NCBI GenBank assembly: GCA_023417315.1 | Contig: JAEZFW010000043.1 | Coordinates: forward strand, 60,137 to 124,136 | Length of the DNA: 64,000 nucleotides | Direction of reading: 5' to 3' | From: Pseudomonadota bacterium | Lineage (GTDB): Bacteria > Pseudomonadota > Gammaproteobacteria > Steroidobacterales > Steroidobacteraceae | Shown: in pieces, positions 50,341-59,027 of the stretch | Numbering within the stretch: the first letter of the stretch is position 1 | How the letters are laid out: each line of letters starts with the position of its first letter | The notes under the pieces: generated by a model | The model's database searches: none | The model's input: the letters and a program-made list of their open reading frames with translations, nothing else | Told to the model about the DNA's origin: nothing | Program-made: the position numbers and the translations under genes

Positions 50341-51912
50341 TCACTTTCCAGCATCCTTCAAGAATGCTGGAGGGAATTCTGCGGCCTTCGCGCGATCGGA
50401 TCGCCTGAGACGTAGCTGTCCGGCAACATCGCGCGACAGCGGCATCGACATCCCATCCGTCGCTTCGAGGATGTCGAACAACCGCTCGTTCATTCGCTCG
50501 ACGATCGCCTCGTGTCCAGGCGAGAAGATCAAGTTGTTCGCTTCGAGCGGGTCATCGCTCAAGTCGTACAGCTCGTCGATATCCCAGATTCCGTGATAGC
50601 GGATATATTTGTAGCGCTGCTCGCGCACCGCATGTGTGGTCGGTGTGTGCGGAAAGTTTCTTTCCCAGTAGTACTCGTATAGCAAGGAATCTCGCCACTG
50701 CATTCGTTCGCCACGCGCCAGTGGCAGAACGCTGCGGCCTTCCATGTATGACGGCGCAGCCAAACCCGCCGCTTCCAGCAGAGTTGGCGCCACATCGATG
50801 TTCGCGACGACCTCTTCGACGACCTTGCCTGCCTTAAACAGCTCCGGACAATGCATCAGCATCGGCACGCGCATCGATTCTTCGTACGCCGTACGCTTGT
50901 CGATGAGCCCGTGCTCTCCGAATGCGAAGCCGTTATCGCCCATGTAGAGCACGAGCGTGGAATCGAGCAGACCGCGACACTGCAGATGCTCGAGCAGCGC
51001 GGCGATCCCCTCATCGACTGCGAGCAGCGTCTCGCAGTAGCGCTTGTAGTAGTCGCCGATGTCCAGCGTGCTGTGATACGGAAAGTCGACGCCGTGCCAA
51101 CTGTTGCGCTGATTCTGCGCCCACATCGGCCGAAGCGACCGCTTGCCCGGCGCCGGATCCCAGGTTGCTGGCCGATCGAAGCGCTCGTTGGCGTACCGCC
51201 CCTTGTGTCGTTCTGCCGGAATAAACTCCGAGTGCACTGCCTTGTGCGAGACGCACAGATAGAACGGCTTGTCTGCATTCCGCTGCTCCAGCCAACGCAA
51301 TGCATAGTCAGTCAATTCATCGGTGATATAGCCCTTCTGCGGGACTCGCAGGCCATTCACGTTCAAACCGGCTTCGCTCGGTAGATAGCTGCCCTGCCCT
51401 GGAAAGCTCACCCAGTGATCGAAGCCGCGTTGCGGAGAGGCGCCCTCGTCGTCTCCACCCATGTGCCACTTGCCGATGAAGCCGGTCTCGTAGCCCGCGC
51501 GCTGTAAATACTGTGGGAAAAAGATCAACCCCGGACTAATCGGGTGATTGTTGTCGACGACGCGATGTTGATGAGCATACAGACCGGTGAGGATCGACGC
51601 GCGCGAAGGTGAGCACAGCGCGGTCGTGACGAATGCATTCTTGAAATGAACGCCGTCGCGCGCGAGCCGATCGAGCGTCGTGGTATGCGGATAGCCGCGC
51701 TTGCTCATGAATCCCATCGCATCGTAGCGATGATCATCCGTGAGAATGAATAGGATGTTGCGAGGCTTCGATTCGTCTCGCCGAGCTAATGCAGGCAATT
51801 CGCCACCCGCAACGGTTTCGCCGGCCGTCTCCCACGAGAATAAGTCCATCGGCAGCCCCGCACCGAGCGCTGCGAGCAGAACGCTTCGACGACGAACGCT
51901 GGAATCACTCAT
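50341..51912 (-). CDS. Tat-exported sulfatase (second)
   Basis: 523 residues. SVRRRSVLLAALGAGL is a twin-arginine-like signal. ILFILTDDHRYDAMG gives the metal-binding Asp pair, and CSPSR (Cys100) is a canonical formylglycine motif. FIGKWHMGG and YMGDNGFAFGEHGL follow, with the C-terminal subdomain of arylsulfatase/iduronate-2-sulfatase-like enzymes. It hydrolyses a sulfate ester outside the cytoplasm. Its ribosome binding site is unusually perfect. Confidence 0.92.
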   Translation of the reverse strand: MSDSSVRRRSVLLAALGAGLPMDLFSWETAGETVAGGELPALARRDESKPRNILFILTDDHRYDAMGFMSKRGYPHTTTLDRLARDGVHFKNAFVTTALCSPSRASILTGLYAHQHRVVDNNHPISPGLIFFPQYLQRAGYETGFIGKWHMGGDDEGASPQRGFDHWVSFPGQGSYLPSEAGLNVNGLRVPQKGYITDELTDYALRWLEQRNADKPFYLCVSHKAVHSEFIPAERHKGRYANERFDRPATWDPAPGKRSLRPMWAQNQRNSWHGVDFPYHSTLDIGDYYKRYCETLLAVDEGIAALLEHLQCRGLLDSTLVLYMGDNGFAFGEHGLIDKRTAYEESMRVPMLMHCPELFKAGKVVEEVVANIDVAPTLLEAAGLAAPSYMEGRSVLPLARGERMQWRDSLLYEYYWERNFPHTPTTHAVREQRYKYIRYHGIWDIDELYDLSDDPLEANNLIFSPGHEAIVERMNERLFDILEATDGMSMPLSRDVAGQLRLRRSDRAKAAEFPPAFLKDAGK

Positions 51913-51924
51913 GGATCACCTCCT
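51913..51924 (-). promoter_or_regulatory. Unusually perfect Shine-Dalgarno
   Basis: AGGAGGTGATCC directly precedes the ATG of the sulfatase gene and is complementary to the whole 3' end of 16S rRNA (GGATCACCTCCT). The AGGAGG core lies six bases before the ATG. It fixes the start and predicts high translation. Confidence 0.9.
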
Positions 51925-52097
51925 AGTGATCAGCGCATCAATGGAGAGATGAGAGTCTTGCGCGAGTAAGTCATGGCACCTCCTGTGCCCGAATACTTCA
52001 ACTGCTACATATATATGTGTGTGAGCTCTCGCGGACTGTGAGCGAAAGTAACTGAGGATTCGAGTAGAAATCGATGCGTTTCCTACGGTGCGTTCGC

Positions 52098-53426
52098 TCA
52101 TGGTGCGAGGACTTTCACCTGGGTTTTTATCGCGTACCCTTTGCTGCCCGTGACCACATCCGTGCTCATACCGCCATGGCTCGGTGTGCCGTCCGGAAGC
52201 CGGGCCAATGTACCAAAGCGACTGCCCTTATCGATGCGGCGCTTTCGATCGCCGAGTTGCTCATAGAACTTGAGATCGACATCGAGCCAATGATCCTCAT
52301 ATAGCGTCGGTGTGGCCTCGATCCACAGTCCTTCCCCCGCATCGAAAAGAATCGGGCTGGCATTGGGACCCGTATGAGTCTGCACCACGGGGTCCCGGCC
52401 GTTCACGCTGACGCTGAGCTCGAATGTCGCCTCCCCCGCGATAGGTGTGCGCGGTACAGGTCTAGCTACCAAACGCTCGGACGCTTCGGGAATCTCGGCG
52501 GACAAGCCCGCCTGTAATCGCGCTCGCTCGATCCAGGTTCGTAAGCGCGTGAGTTCCTCTTCATGCATGCGTTTAAACGCTGCAAGTTGGCTCGGCGAGA
52601 GAAACTGCGCCGCTCGAGCGCGCAGCGCCGGGTTCTCCTCTTGTGCTCGCCGCCAGCTCTCTTGATTGGCTTCGATCGTCAGCAGTTGTGAATGCCGCTG
52701 CATCTCCGCGGGAGAAGGCATATTCCCTATCATCGGAAAGGGAGATGCAACGGACGAGGTGATCTGCCGGTTGCGGGCATTTGCGTTGTGTTCGAAGAAC
52801 AGCTCAACCAGCTTGCGCTTCTGTCCGGGCTGCAGCTTCTCGTGCGACGCAAGCGAAGCGTCCAGGCGTTTCACCTGTTCGCGTTCCCAAGCGGTCGCGA
52901 CATAGAGCTGATACTTCTCCAATCCCTCCTGTCCGAGCAATGCGCGCATTCCTTCGAGCTTGCGCGTTTCCGCATCGGCCTCTGCCTGGAATGAGCGTTC
53001 ATGACCCATCTGCGTTGCGGATGTGGATTCGAGGCGCGTGAGCTGATCATCGGCGAGCAGCTCAATCAACTTGGCTTTAGTCGCCGCGTCTATATCGAGA
53101 TGTTCTGCGATATCGACATGCTGGTTGTCCAGCATTGCGATTTGCTCCGCTCGGAATGCCCGGCGGCGTGCAGGGTCGGTGAGCTTGTCGCGCAATTCCT
53201 GCATAGCCTGTTGCGCGGCATCGCCGGTGCGGAAGAACACCTGGTTGTCCTCGCCCGGTTCGGTCACGACGGGATGGGCGAGGACCGTGCTTTCAACAAT
53301 CTGAGGTTCAAGCTGGGATTCGTGAGGAGAAGTGCTCTCTGGCGGGTCGGCCGCGGCTGCGAGCGTTGGACCAAGGGCCAAGGTACTCGCCAAAAGCCAT
53401 GTCGATCGTATCGGCTGCGTCTTCAT
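52098..53426 (-). CDS. Secreted helical protein, third of three paralogues
   Basis: 442 residues. A signal peptide (STWLLASTLALGPTLAAAAD) is followed by the helical blocks of the family: ALLGQEGLEKYQLYVATAWE, KLQPGQKRKLVELFFEHNAN and AQFLSPSQLAAFKRMHEEEL. Unlike its two relatives it has an added C-terminal beta domain (~330-442), with FELSVSVNGRDPVVQTHTGP and GSRFGTLARLPDGTPSHGGM. It is a single gene. Function unknown. Confidence 0.7.
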   Translation of the reverse strand: MKTQPIRSTWLLASTLALGPTLAAAADPPESTSPHESQLEPQIVESTVLAHPVVTEPGEDNQVFFRTGDAAQQAMQELRDKLTDPARRRAFRAEQIAMLDNQHVDIAEHLDIDAATKAKLIELLADDQLTRLESTSATQMGHERSFQAEADAETRKLEGMRALLGQEGLEKYQLYVATAWEREQVKRLDASLASHEKLQPGQKRKLVELFFEHNANARNRQITSSVASPFPMIGNMPSPAEMQRHSQLLTIEANQESWRRAQEENPALRARAAQFLSPSQLAAFKRMHEEELTRLRTWIERARLQAGLSAEIPEASERLVARPVPRTPIAGEATFELSVSVNGRDPVVQTHTGPNASPILFDAGEGLWIEATPTLYEDHWLDVDLKFYEQLGDRKRRIDKGSRFGTLARLPDGTPSHGGMSTDVVTGSKGYAIKTQVKVLAP

Positions 53427-53550
53427 GATCCTGATCCTTCCGGACTGAAGCTTTCACTTTGATGACAGAACAGCGTACAGGTTCCGTGCTGAGCGCCCGT
53501 GCTTAGTACTCGCGTCCTCAGCGCTCCAACGTGCCTTCAAGCAGACATTT

Positions 53551-53702
53551 CGGCCATCACGCTGGAGGCCATCACGCTGGACACCCAACCGGCATCATGC
53601 TGGATACCCAACCATTCAGTCCCTAATTGGTGGGTAATTGGTGGGTGTCCAACCGTCATCTAACCATTCAGCCCCAATTGGTGGGTTCCAACCGTCATCT
53701 TT
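53551..53702. repeat. Cluster of degenerate tandem and inverted repeats
   Basis: GGCCATCACGCTGGA occurs twice (from 53552 and 53567). GGCATCATGCTGGATACCC then resembles the second copy, and AATTGGTGGGT occurs three times (53624, 53635, 53676). TGGACACCCAACC and GGTGGGTGTCCAACC are near complements, as in the TTGGACACCCAC family. No coding sequence is seen in 53427-53819. Confidence 0.75.
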
Positions 53703-53819
53703 CACCGGTGCAAACATGTCAGTGGCCGATCTTGGCTCGAAGCGATTGCGCGATTCACTATCCTATCAACCGAGGTCAAGCTGTTCGCCAGCTTCCTAAC
53801 GTCAGCAGAGGTGGAGCCA

Positions 53820-54827
53820 ATGCACGAACGACATTCACGACGCGTTTCGATTCTCTTATCCGCTCTCAGCATCTTCGCTTCGAGCGCGATCGCCGCCTCG
53901 GACCTTCAGCGTTCTCCGTCAGGTGAGACGACGGCGAGTTCCGAAGCGATCGAGATTGCACGCGGCTCGGGCACATTTGAGTTCGCACCCGCGAGAAATC
54001 CACAGAAGCTCATTCGGGTCTATTACCATCGCCCGGCCAGCTTCGGTCCTTCGTCCAACATACTGATCGTGATACCTGGCGCTGGGCGAGACGCCGATGA
54101 GTATCGCGACCACTGGGTCGCCGCGTCGGAAGAGCACGGGGTTCTCGTTCTCACGCCAGAGTACCCGGCGAGCGATTATGACTTTGCCGCCTATCACTTC
54201 GGCGGTGTCATCGAGAACTTCGAGTTGATCGAGCCTCGCATCGATCAAGCCACCAGCACGTACTACTTGAAAGACGAGAATATCCGGTTCGACTTCAATG
54301 CCGATCGCTCGCGCTGGCTGTTCCGAGATTTCGATCGGCTGGCCGAGTTTGCTGCTGACGCTGTAGGCGCAAACACGGACCAGTACGATATCTTCGGTCA
54401 TTCGGCAGGTGGACAGATCCTACATCGCATGGTCGTGTTCCAGCCTGACTCGAAAGCACGACGCATCCTCGCGTCGAACTCGGGCTTCTACACGATGCCA
54501 AGGATGGACGTGGCACTGCCGTTCGGTCTCAAAGGGACAAACCTCGACGCCGCTCATCTGCGCCAATCGCTCAAGAAGGAGCTGGTCGTGTTCCTTGGTG
54601 AGCGCGACGACGAGAAGGAAACGCGCGGAACTCACCTGCGCACCCCGAATGCGGATTCATGGGGCATCGGCCGGTACGCGAGAGGACGCCGCTTCTTTCA
54701 GGAAGGGCGTAGCGCAGCATCGCAGTTGCGTGCTGACTTCCGATGGAAGCTTCATGTTGTGCCAGATGTCGGCCACGATGCGGCCGCGATGTCCAAAGCG
54801 GCGGCCACATACCTCTACGGTGAGTGA
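53820..54827 (+). CDS. Secreted alpha/beta hydrolase
   Basis: 335 residues. A signal peptide (VSILLSALSIFASSAIAAS) is followed by an alpha/beta hydrolase of the PHB-depolymerase/dienelactone-hydrolase-like type: ILIVIPGAGRDADEYRDHWV, DIFGHSAGGQILHRM (Ser nucleophile), FLGERDDEKE and a VPDVGHD His. GGAG precedes the ATG. It hydrolyses an ester or polymer outside the cytoplasm; the substrate is not identified. Confidence 0.85.
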   Translation: MHERHSRRVSILLSALSIFASSAIAASDLQRSPSGETTASSEAIEIARGSGTFEFAPARNPQKLIRVYYHRPASFGPSSNILIVIPGAGRDADEYRDHWVAASEEHGVLVLTPEYPASDYDFAAYHFGGVIENFELIEPRIDQATSTYYLKDENIRFDFNADRSRWLFRDFDRLAEFAADAVGANTDQYDIFGHSAGGQILHRMVVFQPDSKARRILASNSGFYTMPRMDVALPFGLKGTNLDAAHLRQSLKKELVVFLGERDDEKETRGTHLRTPNADSWGIGRYARGRRFFQEGRSAASQLRADFRWKLHVVPDVGHDAAAMSKAAATYLYGE

Positions 54828-54958
54828 AAGCGAATTTCGCCAAGCGTCACGGATGAGATTGGACTGCACATCGAATAGACACGCACCAACTTGTCATCGC
54901 GATCGCTGAACGGACCCATGAGCAAAGACTATGGGCTCAGGTCCGCAGCGGCTCTCGA

Positions 54959-57172
54959 CTATCGTTCGAGCATCCAAAGGTTACCGTTGTTGGTCCATTC
55001 CTGAAATGCGATGCGCTTGCCGTCCGGCGAAGGGAGCACCCAACTGCGCGGGCTGCCACGATCGCGCAACACCGTCGTGTCGTCTTCAAGTGAAACTCGG
55101 AGCACCGCGCCTCGATTCCTGTCGATCGCGCTCGTCGCGAAGAAACCGCTGCCGTTCGGATCCCAAGCAATCGCACGCAATGAGTGACCGCCCTCGACGT
55201 TGATGACACTAGGTTCGTCGTCACCCATGAGATTGAGGATTTCGATTCTGCTATCTGCTCTTACCGGATCGACGGTAGCGACGCGTTCACCATCCGGCGA
55301 GAGCGCCCAGTAATAGTGGGCTCCGATCCGAGCAGGAATACGCAGCAGCTCATGAGTCGTCCCCGTTTCGGGGTCGAACGTGTGAAACACGTGCTCCGGG
55401 CCGACATCATAGACGATGACGCAACGTGAGTGCCGATAGGCACATTGCACAGAAAGGTACTCGGGCGCGTGAGCGAAGAGCACGCGCGATTTGGCGGCGG
55501 TGAGCGCCTGCACCTTGAACGACGCCGGTGCAGGTGCGTTCGCTACCGACGGCTCGAGCTCTCGCGAGAGATACCAGACGTGTTGTCCGTCGGGTGATGC
55601 GACCGCGAAGGTACTTTCGGCCGACTCATCGACCATCAACGCTGCGCTGTCGCTGTCGAGAAATTGGCGATAGATCTGGAACCGTCCTGATCGAGTCGAA
55701 TGGAACAGAACGGATTTGCCGTCCGGGAACCACCCGCTCGGCATATCTATGCTGTCATCAAGCGTGAGCCGCCGTACATCCGAAAGCTGCGATCGTCCTT
55801 CGTCGATCTCAGCCACATAAACGTCGGATTGCACCTTGTCCTTCACGAACAGAATCCGTCGCCCAGCAAGGTCCGCACTAAGGGAGTACATGGTGTATCC
55901 CGGCGCGTCCAAGATCCGTGTCGTTGACCGCTCCCGCGCGCGCAGGTCGACCGACATCAATCGCGTGCCGACCGCCTTGTCCTCGATGGTTTCTGTTACC
56001 AGCAGCTTCTCGTCGCCGAGCATCACATATCCATGAATGCCCTTCGTCGAGCTGAATAGCGTGCTCACCTTCCCGTCTGTCAAACGACGAGCCTCGATGA
56101 AGTATCCGTCGCCAGGTGCGTAACGGTACGTCAAGAGGTTTTCGCCCTCAGGCGAGAATTGCATTCCCGGCTGGAACCATCCCGTGGGAGGTGCCCTCGC
56201 AAACAGGCGTGCACCCGCGCCGTCAGCGCGAGAAATCCAAACCTCATTCGAGAGTCGTTGAAACGCGATGAGTCGCCCGTCCTTCGAGACAGCGGGCTGA
56301 CTCGCGTCGCTGAGCAGCAGCTTGGGCGCTCCACCCAAAACCGAGATCGACCACACCGCCGCCTTACCTTGAGTGCTGTCGAAACCGCCCATCAGCACCT
56401 TCGTCTTGTCTGGAAACCAGTGCAAGCTGCCGATGACAGCGCCTGCGGGTGTGGGGATCGGGTGCGTTTCTCCCGTATCGATCACTCGAACGTTCAACTC
56501 GCCGGCTTCGGCGTACACGACCAAGCTCCCATCGGGTGACACCGCTGCGGCCGTGACCGGAAGATGATAGGAGTTTGTCGTGAGTGCATTCGCAGTGAAG
56601 GCTTGTGCCGCATCGACCGGTTCGTCGTCGGAAGCCATGAACGGAGCGGCCACGGTGATCGCGATCACTGCCAAGGACGCCGCGACAGCAGCCAAGACCC
56701 ACGGGCGCTGCACGCGATCGCGAAACGTGCGGACCGGGCGATCCGAAGTCGTGACGGTCGGTCCAGCGTCTGCTTCGTGCAGCGTCGTCAGCGACGATGA
56801 AGCCAGCGGCGCGGAAGTGGATCCTGTCGGGCTCTCTTCATGTGAGAGCGGTGGGCTAGCTACCTCCACCTCGCTCAGATCGAGCAGGAATCGGTAGCCG
56901 CATTTCGGAATCGTTTGGATCGGCGGGGTTTCACTTCCGTCACCGAGCAATTTCCTCAGGACCGAAATGTTGCGGGCGAGTCCGCCCTCTTCGACGACGG
57001 CGTTCGGCCAGAGCCCTTGGATCAGCTCTTCTTTCGTGAGGACCTTGCCGCGAGCTTCGACCAACAGGATGAGCGTGTCGAGCACCTTCGGCTGAACGCG
57101 TTGTACCACCCCCTGCCGGTACAAGATTCGCTTCTCCACGTCGAGCTCGAAATCGGCAAATCGCAGCATCAC
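54959..57172 (-). CDS. Transmembrane winged-helix regulator with beta-propeller sensor
   Basis: 737 residues. The N-terminus (~1-100) is an OmpR/CadC-type DNA-binding winged helix: FELDVEKRILYRQG, LLVEARGKVLTKEELIQGLW and IQTIPKCGYRFL. A linker, a single transmembrane helix (~158-179) and a periplasmic C-terminal region of WD40/TolB-like repeats follow, such as VFADDSIDMPSGWFPDGKSV-like and SPDGQHVWYLS motifs. It is like CadC-type regulators that sense a periplasmic signal and bind DNA from the membrane. It is divergent from the small secreted proteins at 57380-58763, its likely targets. Confidence 0.85.
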   Translation of the reverse strand: MMLRFADFELDVEKRILYRQGVVQRVQPKVLDTLILLVEARGKVLTKEELIQGLWPNAVVEEGGLARNISVLRKLLGDGSETPPIQTIPKCGYRFLLDLSEVEVASPPLSHEESPTGSTSAPLASSSLTTLHEADAGPTVTTSDRPVRTFRDRVQRPWVLAAVAASLAVIAITVAAPFMASDDEPVDAAQAFTANALTTNSYHLPVTAAAVSPDGSLVVYAEAGELNVRVIDTGETHPIPTPAGAVIGSLHWFPDKTKVLMGGFDSTQGKAAVWSISVLGGAPKLLLSDASQPAVSKDGRLIAFQRLSNEVWISRADGAGARLFARAPPTGWFQPGMQFSPEGENLLTYRYAPGDGYFIEARRLTDGKVSTLFSSTKGIHGYVMLGDEKLLVTETIEDKAVGTRLMSVDLRARERSTTRILDAPGYTMYSLSADLAGRRILFVKDKVQSDVYVAEIDEGRSQLSDVRRLTLDDSIDMPSGWFPDGKSVLFHSTRSGRFQIYRQFLDSDSAALMVDESAESTFAVASPDGQHVWYLSRELEPSVANAPAPASFKVQALTAAKSRVLFAHAPEYLSVQCAYRHSRCVIVYDVGPEHVFHTFDPETGTTHELLRIPARIGAHYYWALSPDGERVATVDPVRADSRIEILNLMGDDEPSVINVEGGHSLRAIAWDPNGSGFFATSAIDRNRGAVLRVSLEDDTTVLRDRGSPRSWVLPSPDGKRIAFQEWTNNGNLWMLER

Positions 57173-57379
57173 TGCTTATATCTATCCTGGAGGAGTTTCG
57201 GGAGCGGGGGATTCTATGCGAAGAGCCGGCGCCGGTGTCACATGGCGCAAGCCAACCTTCTCTGCGCCGCGCGCAACGGCGCGAAGAAAAAACGAAGGAA
57301 TCGGAAGGATTTCGGTAGGGCTTCACGTTTACTTTGCGCGCCGCGCGTCTACCCCTTCAGAGACTATAGAGACCAATTC

Positions 57380-57832
57380 ATGAAGATACTGTCGAAAACG
57401 CACGTCCGTAGGGCGGGCTCTTTTCTTCTGTTCGCCTGCTTCGCCGGTATGACGGCCCAGGCGGGCCCGCGTTATAGCGAGAGTGGCTACGGGCAGGTTG
57501 CGATCCAGACCGACGCGAGCGGCGGTTATGCCGAAGGGGCGCTCGGCGTGGTCCGCAATTCCACGAACACGACCGAGTACATCAGCTGTACTGTCAGTCG
57601 AACCGAGGTGGTCAACAGCAGCGGTGTGGTCGTGCGCTCCGTGAGCGGGATCTCCTGCACAGCGGTCGATGCAGGCGGGCAGCGGGTCTCCTGCATCTCC
57701 AATGATCCGGTGCTCCTAGACGCTTTCGTCGGCGTGTCCTCCGAGTCGGTCATTGGGTTTGAATTCGACACGGACGCGGTCTGCACCGACGTCGTGGTGT
57801 ACGAGTCGAGCACGCTGGATCGCAAGCAATAA
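57380..57832 (+). CDS. Small secreted Cys-containing protein
   Basis: 150 residues. A signal peptide (FLLFACFAGMTAQAG) precedes a beta-rich ~120-residue domain with four or five Cys (YISCTVSRTE, GISCTAVDAGGQRVSC, AVCTDVVVYES). It aligns by eye with the next protein (57860) over the whole length, so the pair arose by duplication. It is the first gene of a three-gene unit divergent from the membrane regulator. Function unknown. Confidence 0.65.
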   Translation: MKILSKTHVRRAGSFLLFACFAGMTAQAGPRYSESGYGQVAIQTDASGGYAEGALGVVRNSTNTTEYISCTVSRTEVVNSSGVVVRSVSGISCTAVDAGGQRVSCISNDPVLLDAFVGVSSESVIGFEFDTDAVCTDVVVYESSTLDRKQ

Positions 57833-57859
57833 GCCGCGCCGCTTCGGGGAGAGAATACG

Positions 57860-58270
57860 ATGACGATTCAGAAGCTCGCGCTCGCGATGAGCGCCATCAT
57901 CCTGACCGGCACTTTCACGCTCGCTCACGCCGGGAGCCGTCTGGCGCCGGGAGGCGATGCAGGGGTCACGCTGTACCCTGATGGCTCCGGCGTCGCGGCC
58001 GGAACGTTCGGACAGATCTATAACAACCCGAATGCGCGTGGCTACATCGGCTGCCAAGCGACCGCGGCGGGGCGCGTCTTGTGCCTGGCCATGTCGCAGA
58101 ACGCAAACGGAACGCGTACTTACGGATCATGTCAGTCGAACTCGCCCTATCTCGCGAAATCCGTCGCGGCGCTCGGCTCGGACGCGCGACTCACCTTCAG
58201 TTGGAACGCTCAAGGCCGATGCCTGAACATCACCGTCACTCGGTCGTCGCAGTACGAGCCGAAACGCTAA
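57860..58270 (+). CDS. Small secreted Cys-containing protein
   Basis: 136 residues. A signal peptide (LAMSAIILTGTFTLAHAG) precedes a beta-rich domain with Cys in RGYIGCQATAAGRVLCLAMS, TYGSCQSNSP and GRCLNITVTRSSQYEPK. The arrangement (GxxxYPDGSGxAAGTFG, then YIxC...VxC...CxS...FxWxxxGxC) is that of the preceding protein. It begins 28 bases after that gene's stop. Function unknown. Confidence 0.65.
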   Translation: MTIQKLALAMSAIILTGTFTLAHAGSRLAPGGDAGVTLYPDGSGVAAGTFGQIYNNPNARGYIGCQATAAGRVLCLAMSQNANGTRTYGSCQSNSPYLAKSVAALGSDARLTFSWNAQGRCLNITVTRSSQYEPKR

Positions 58271-58277
58271 CGGCGGT

Positions 58278-58763
58278 ATGAGAACGACATGGCTAACGCC
58301 TCCCGTTGCGGGTGTCATCGGCGTCGTGATCGGCGCGTGCGCGGTCTCGATGCTTCGCGAGTCCGAGCCAAGACTTGTAAGCCTGAGCGAACCCGATGCG
58401 CTCTCGATCGTCGAACATCAGACGACTACGGCCAGCCCCGCTTGCACTGACCAAGAGCCCGTGATCCCGCCTGCAGTGTCTGAGCACGGTGTGTCCGACA
58501 CATCTTCGCCGCCGTCGACGCCAGAAATCGCCTCGAGTGTGCCAGTCGAGGACGAGCAGGCCATCGATCTGGCCGTTCGAGAAGCGAAGATGATTGTTCA
58601 TGAAGCACTGAGTCGCGGCGAGTGGACCGTCGATGACGGCGCTCGGTTGCGAGAGCGTTATCGAATGCTCCCCGATGCCCAGCGCACACAGCTCCTGATC
58701 ATGCTCGTGGTTGCGGTCAATCGAGGCGAACTTGAGCCGCAGAGCCCGAGGTTTCCCTTTTAG
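58278..58763 (+). CDS. Small membrane-anchored protein
   Basis: 161 residues. A single transmembrane helix (AGVIGVVIGACAVSML) is followed by a disordered Pro/Ser/Thr-rich periplasmic linker (~30-95) and a helical C-terminus (AVREAKMIVHEALSRGEWTV, DAQRTQLLIMLVVAVNRGEL). It begins seven bases after the preceding gene and is co-transcribed with it. No family is recognised. The 264 bases before the amidohydrolase gene show nothing. Confidence 0.6.
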   Translation: MRTTWLTPPVAGVIGVVIGACAVSMLRESEPRLVSLSEPDALSIVEHQTTTASPACTDQEPVIPPAVSEHGVSDTSSPPSTPEIASSVPVEDEQAIDLAVREAKMIVHEALSRGEWTVDDGARLRERYRMLPDAQRTQLLIMLVVAVNRGELEPQSPRFPF

Positions 58764-59027
58764 CGCACAGGCTAGCGCTTCGAACGCACAACGACGGCGC
58801 GCGACACATCCCTCGAAGAAAAAAAATGTGCTGCGACGATCCGTGAAGTCGCGCCGGTGCTCTACAGCGCGCAGTTGAAAGTCTGCCGCTTAATGCGTCT
58901 GCGCGCGCTTGAACTGTAGCCGGTGTATGCAATGTGCTCGGCAATGCAAGCACCGTCATCGGGTTGGTCGCAGCTCGGCGGCTCGTGCTAACGTCCCGCG
59001 CTCGGAATCTGGCACGAGGTGCAGCTG

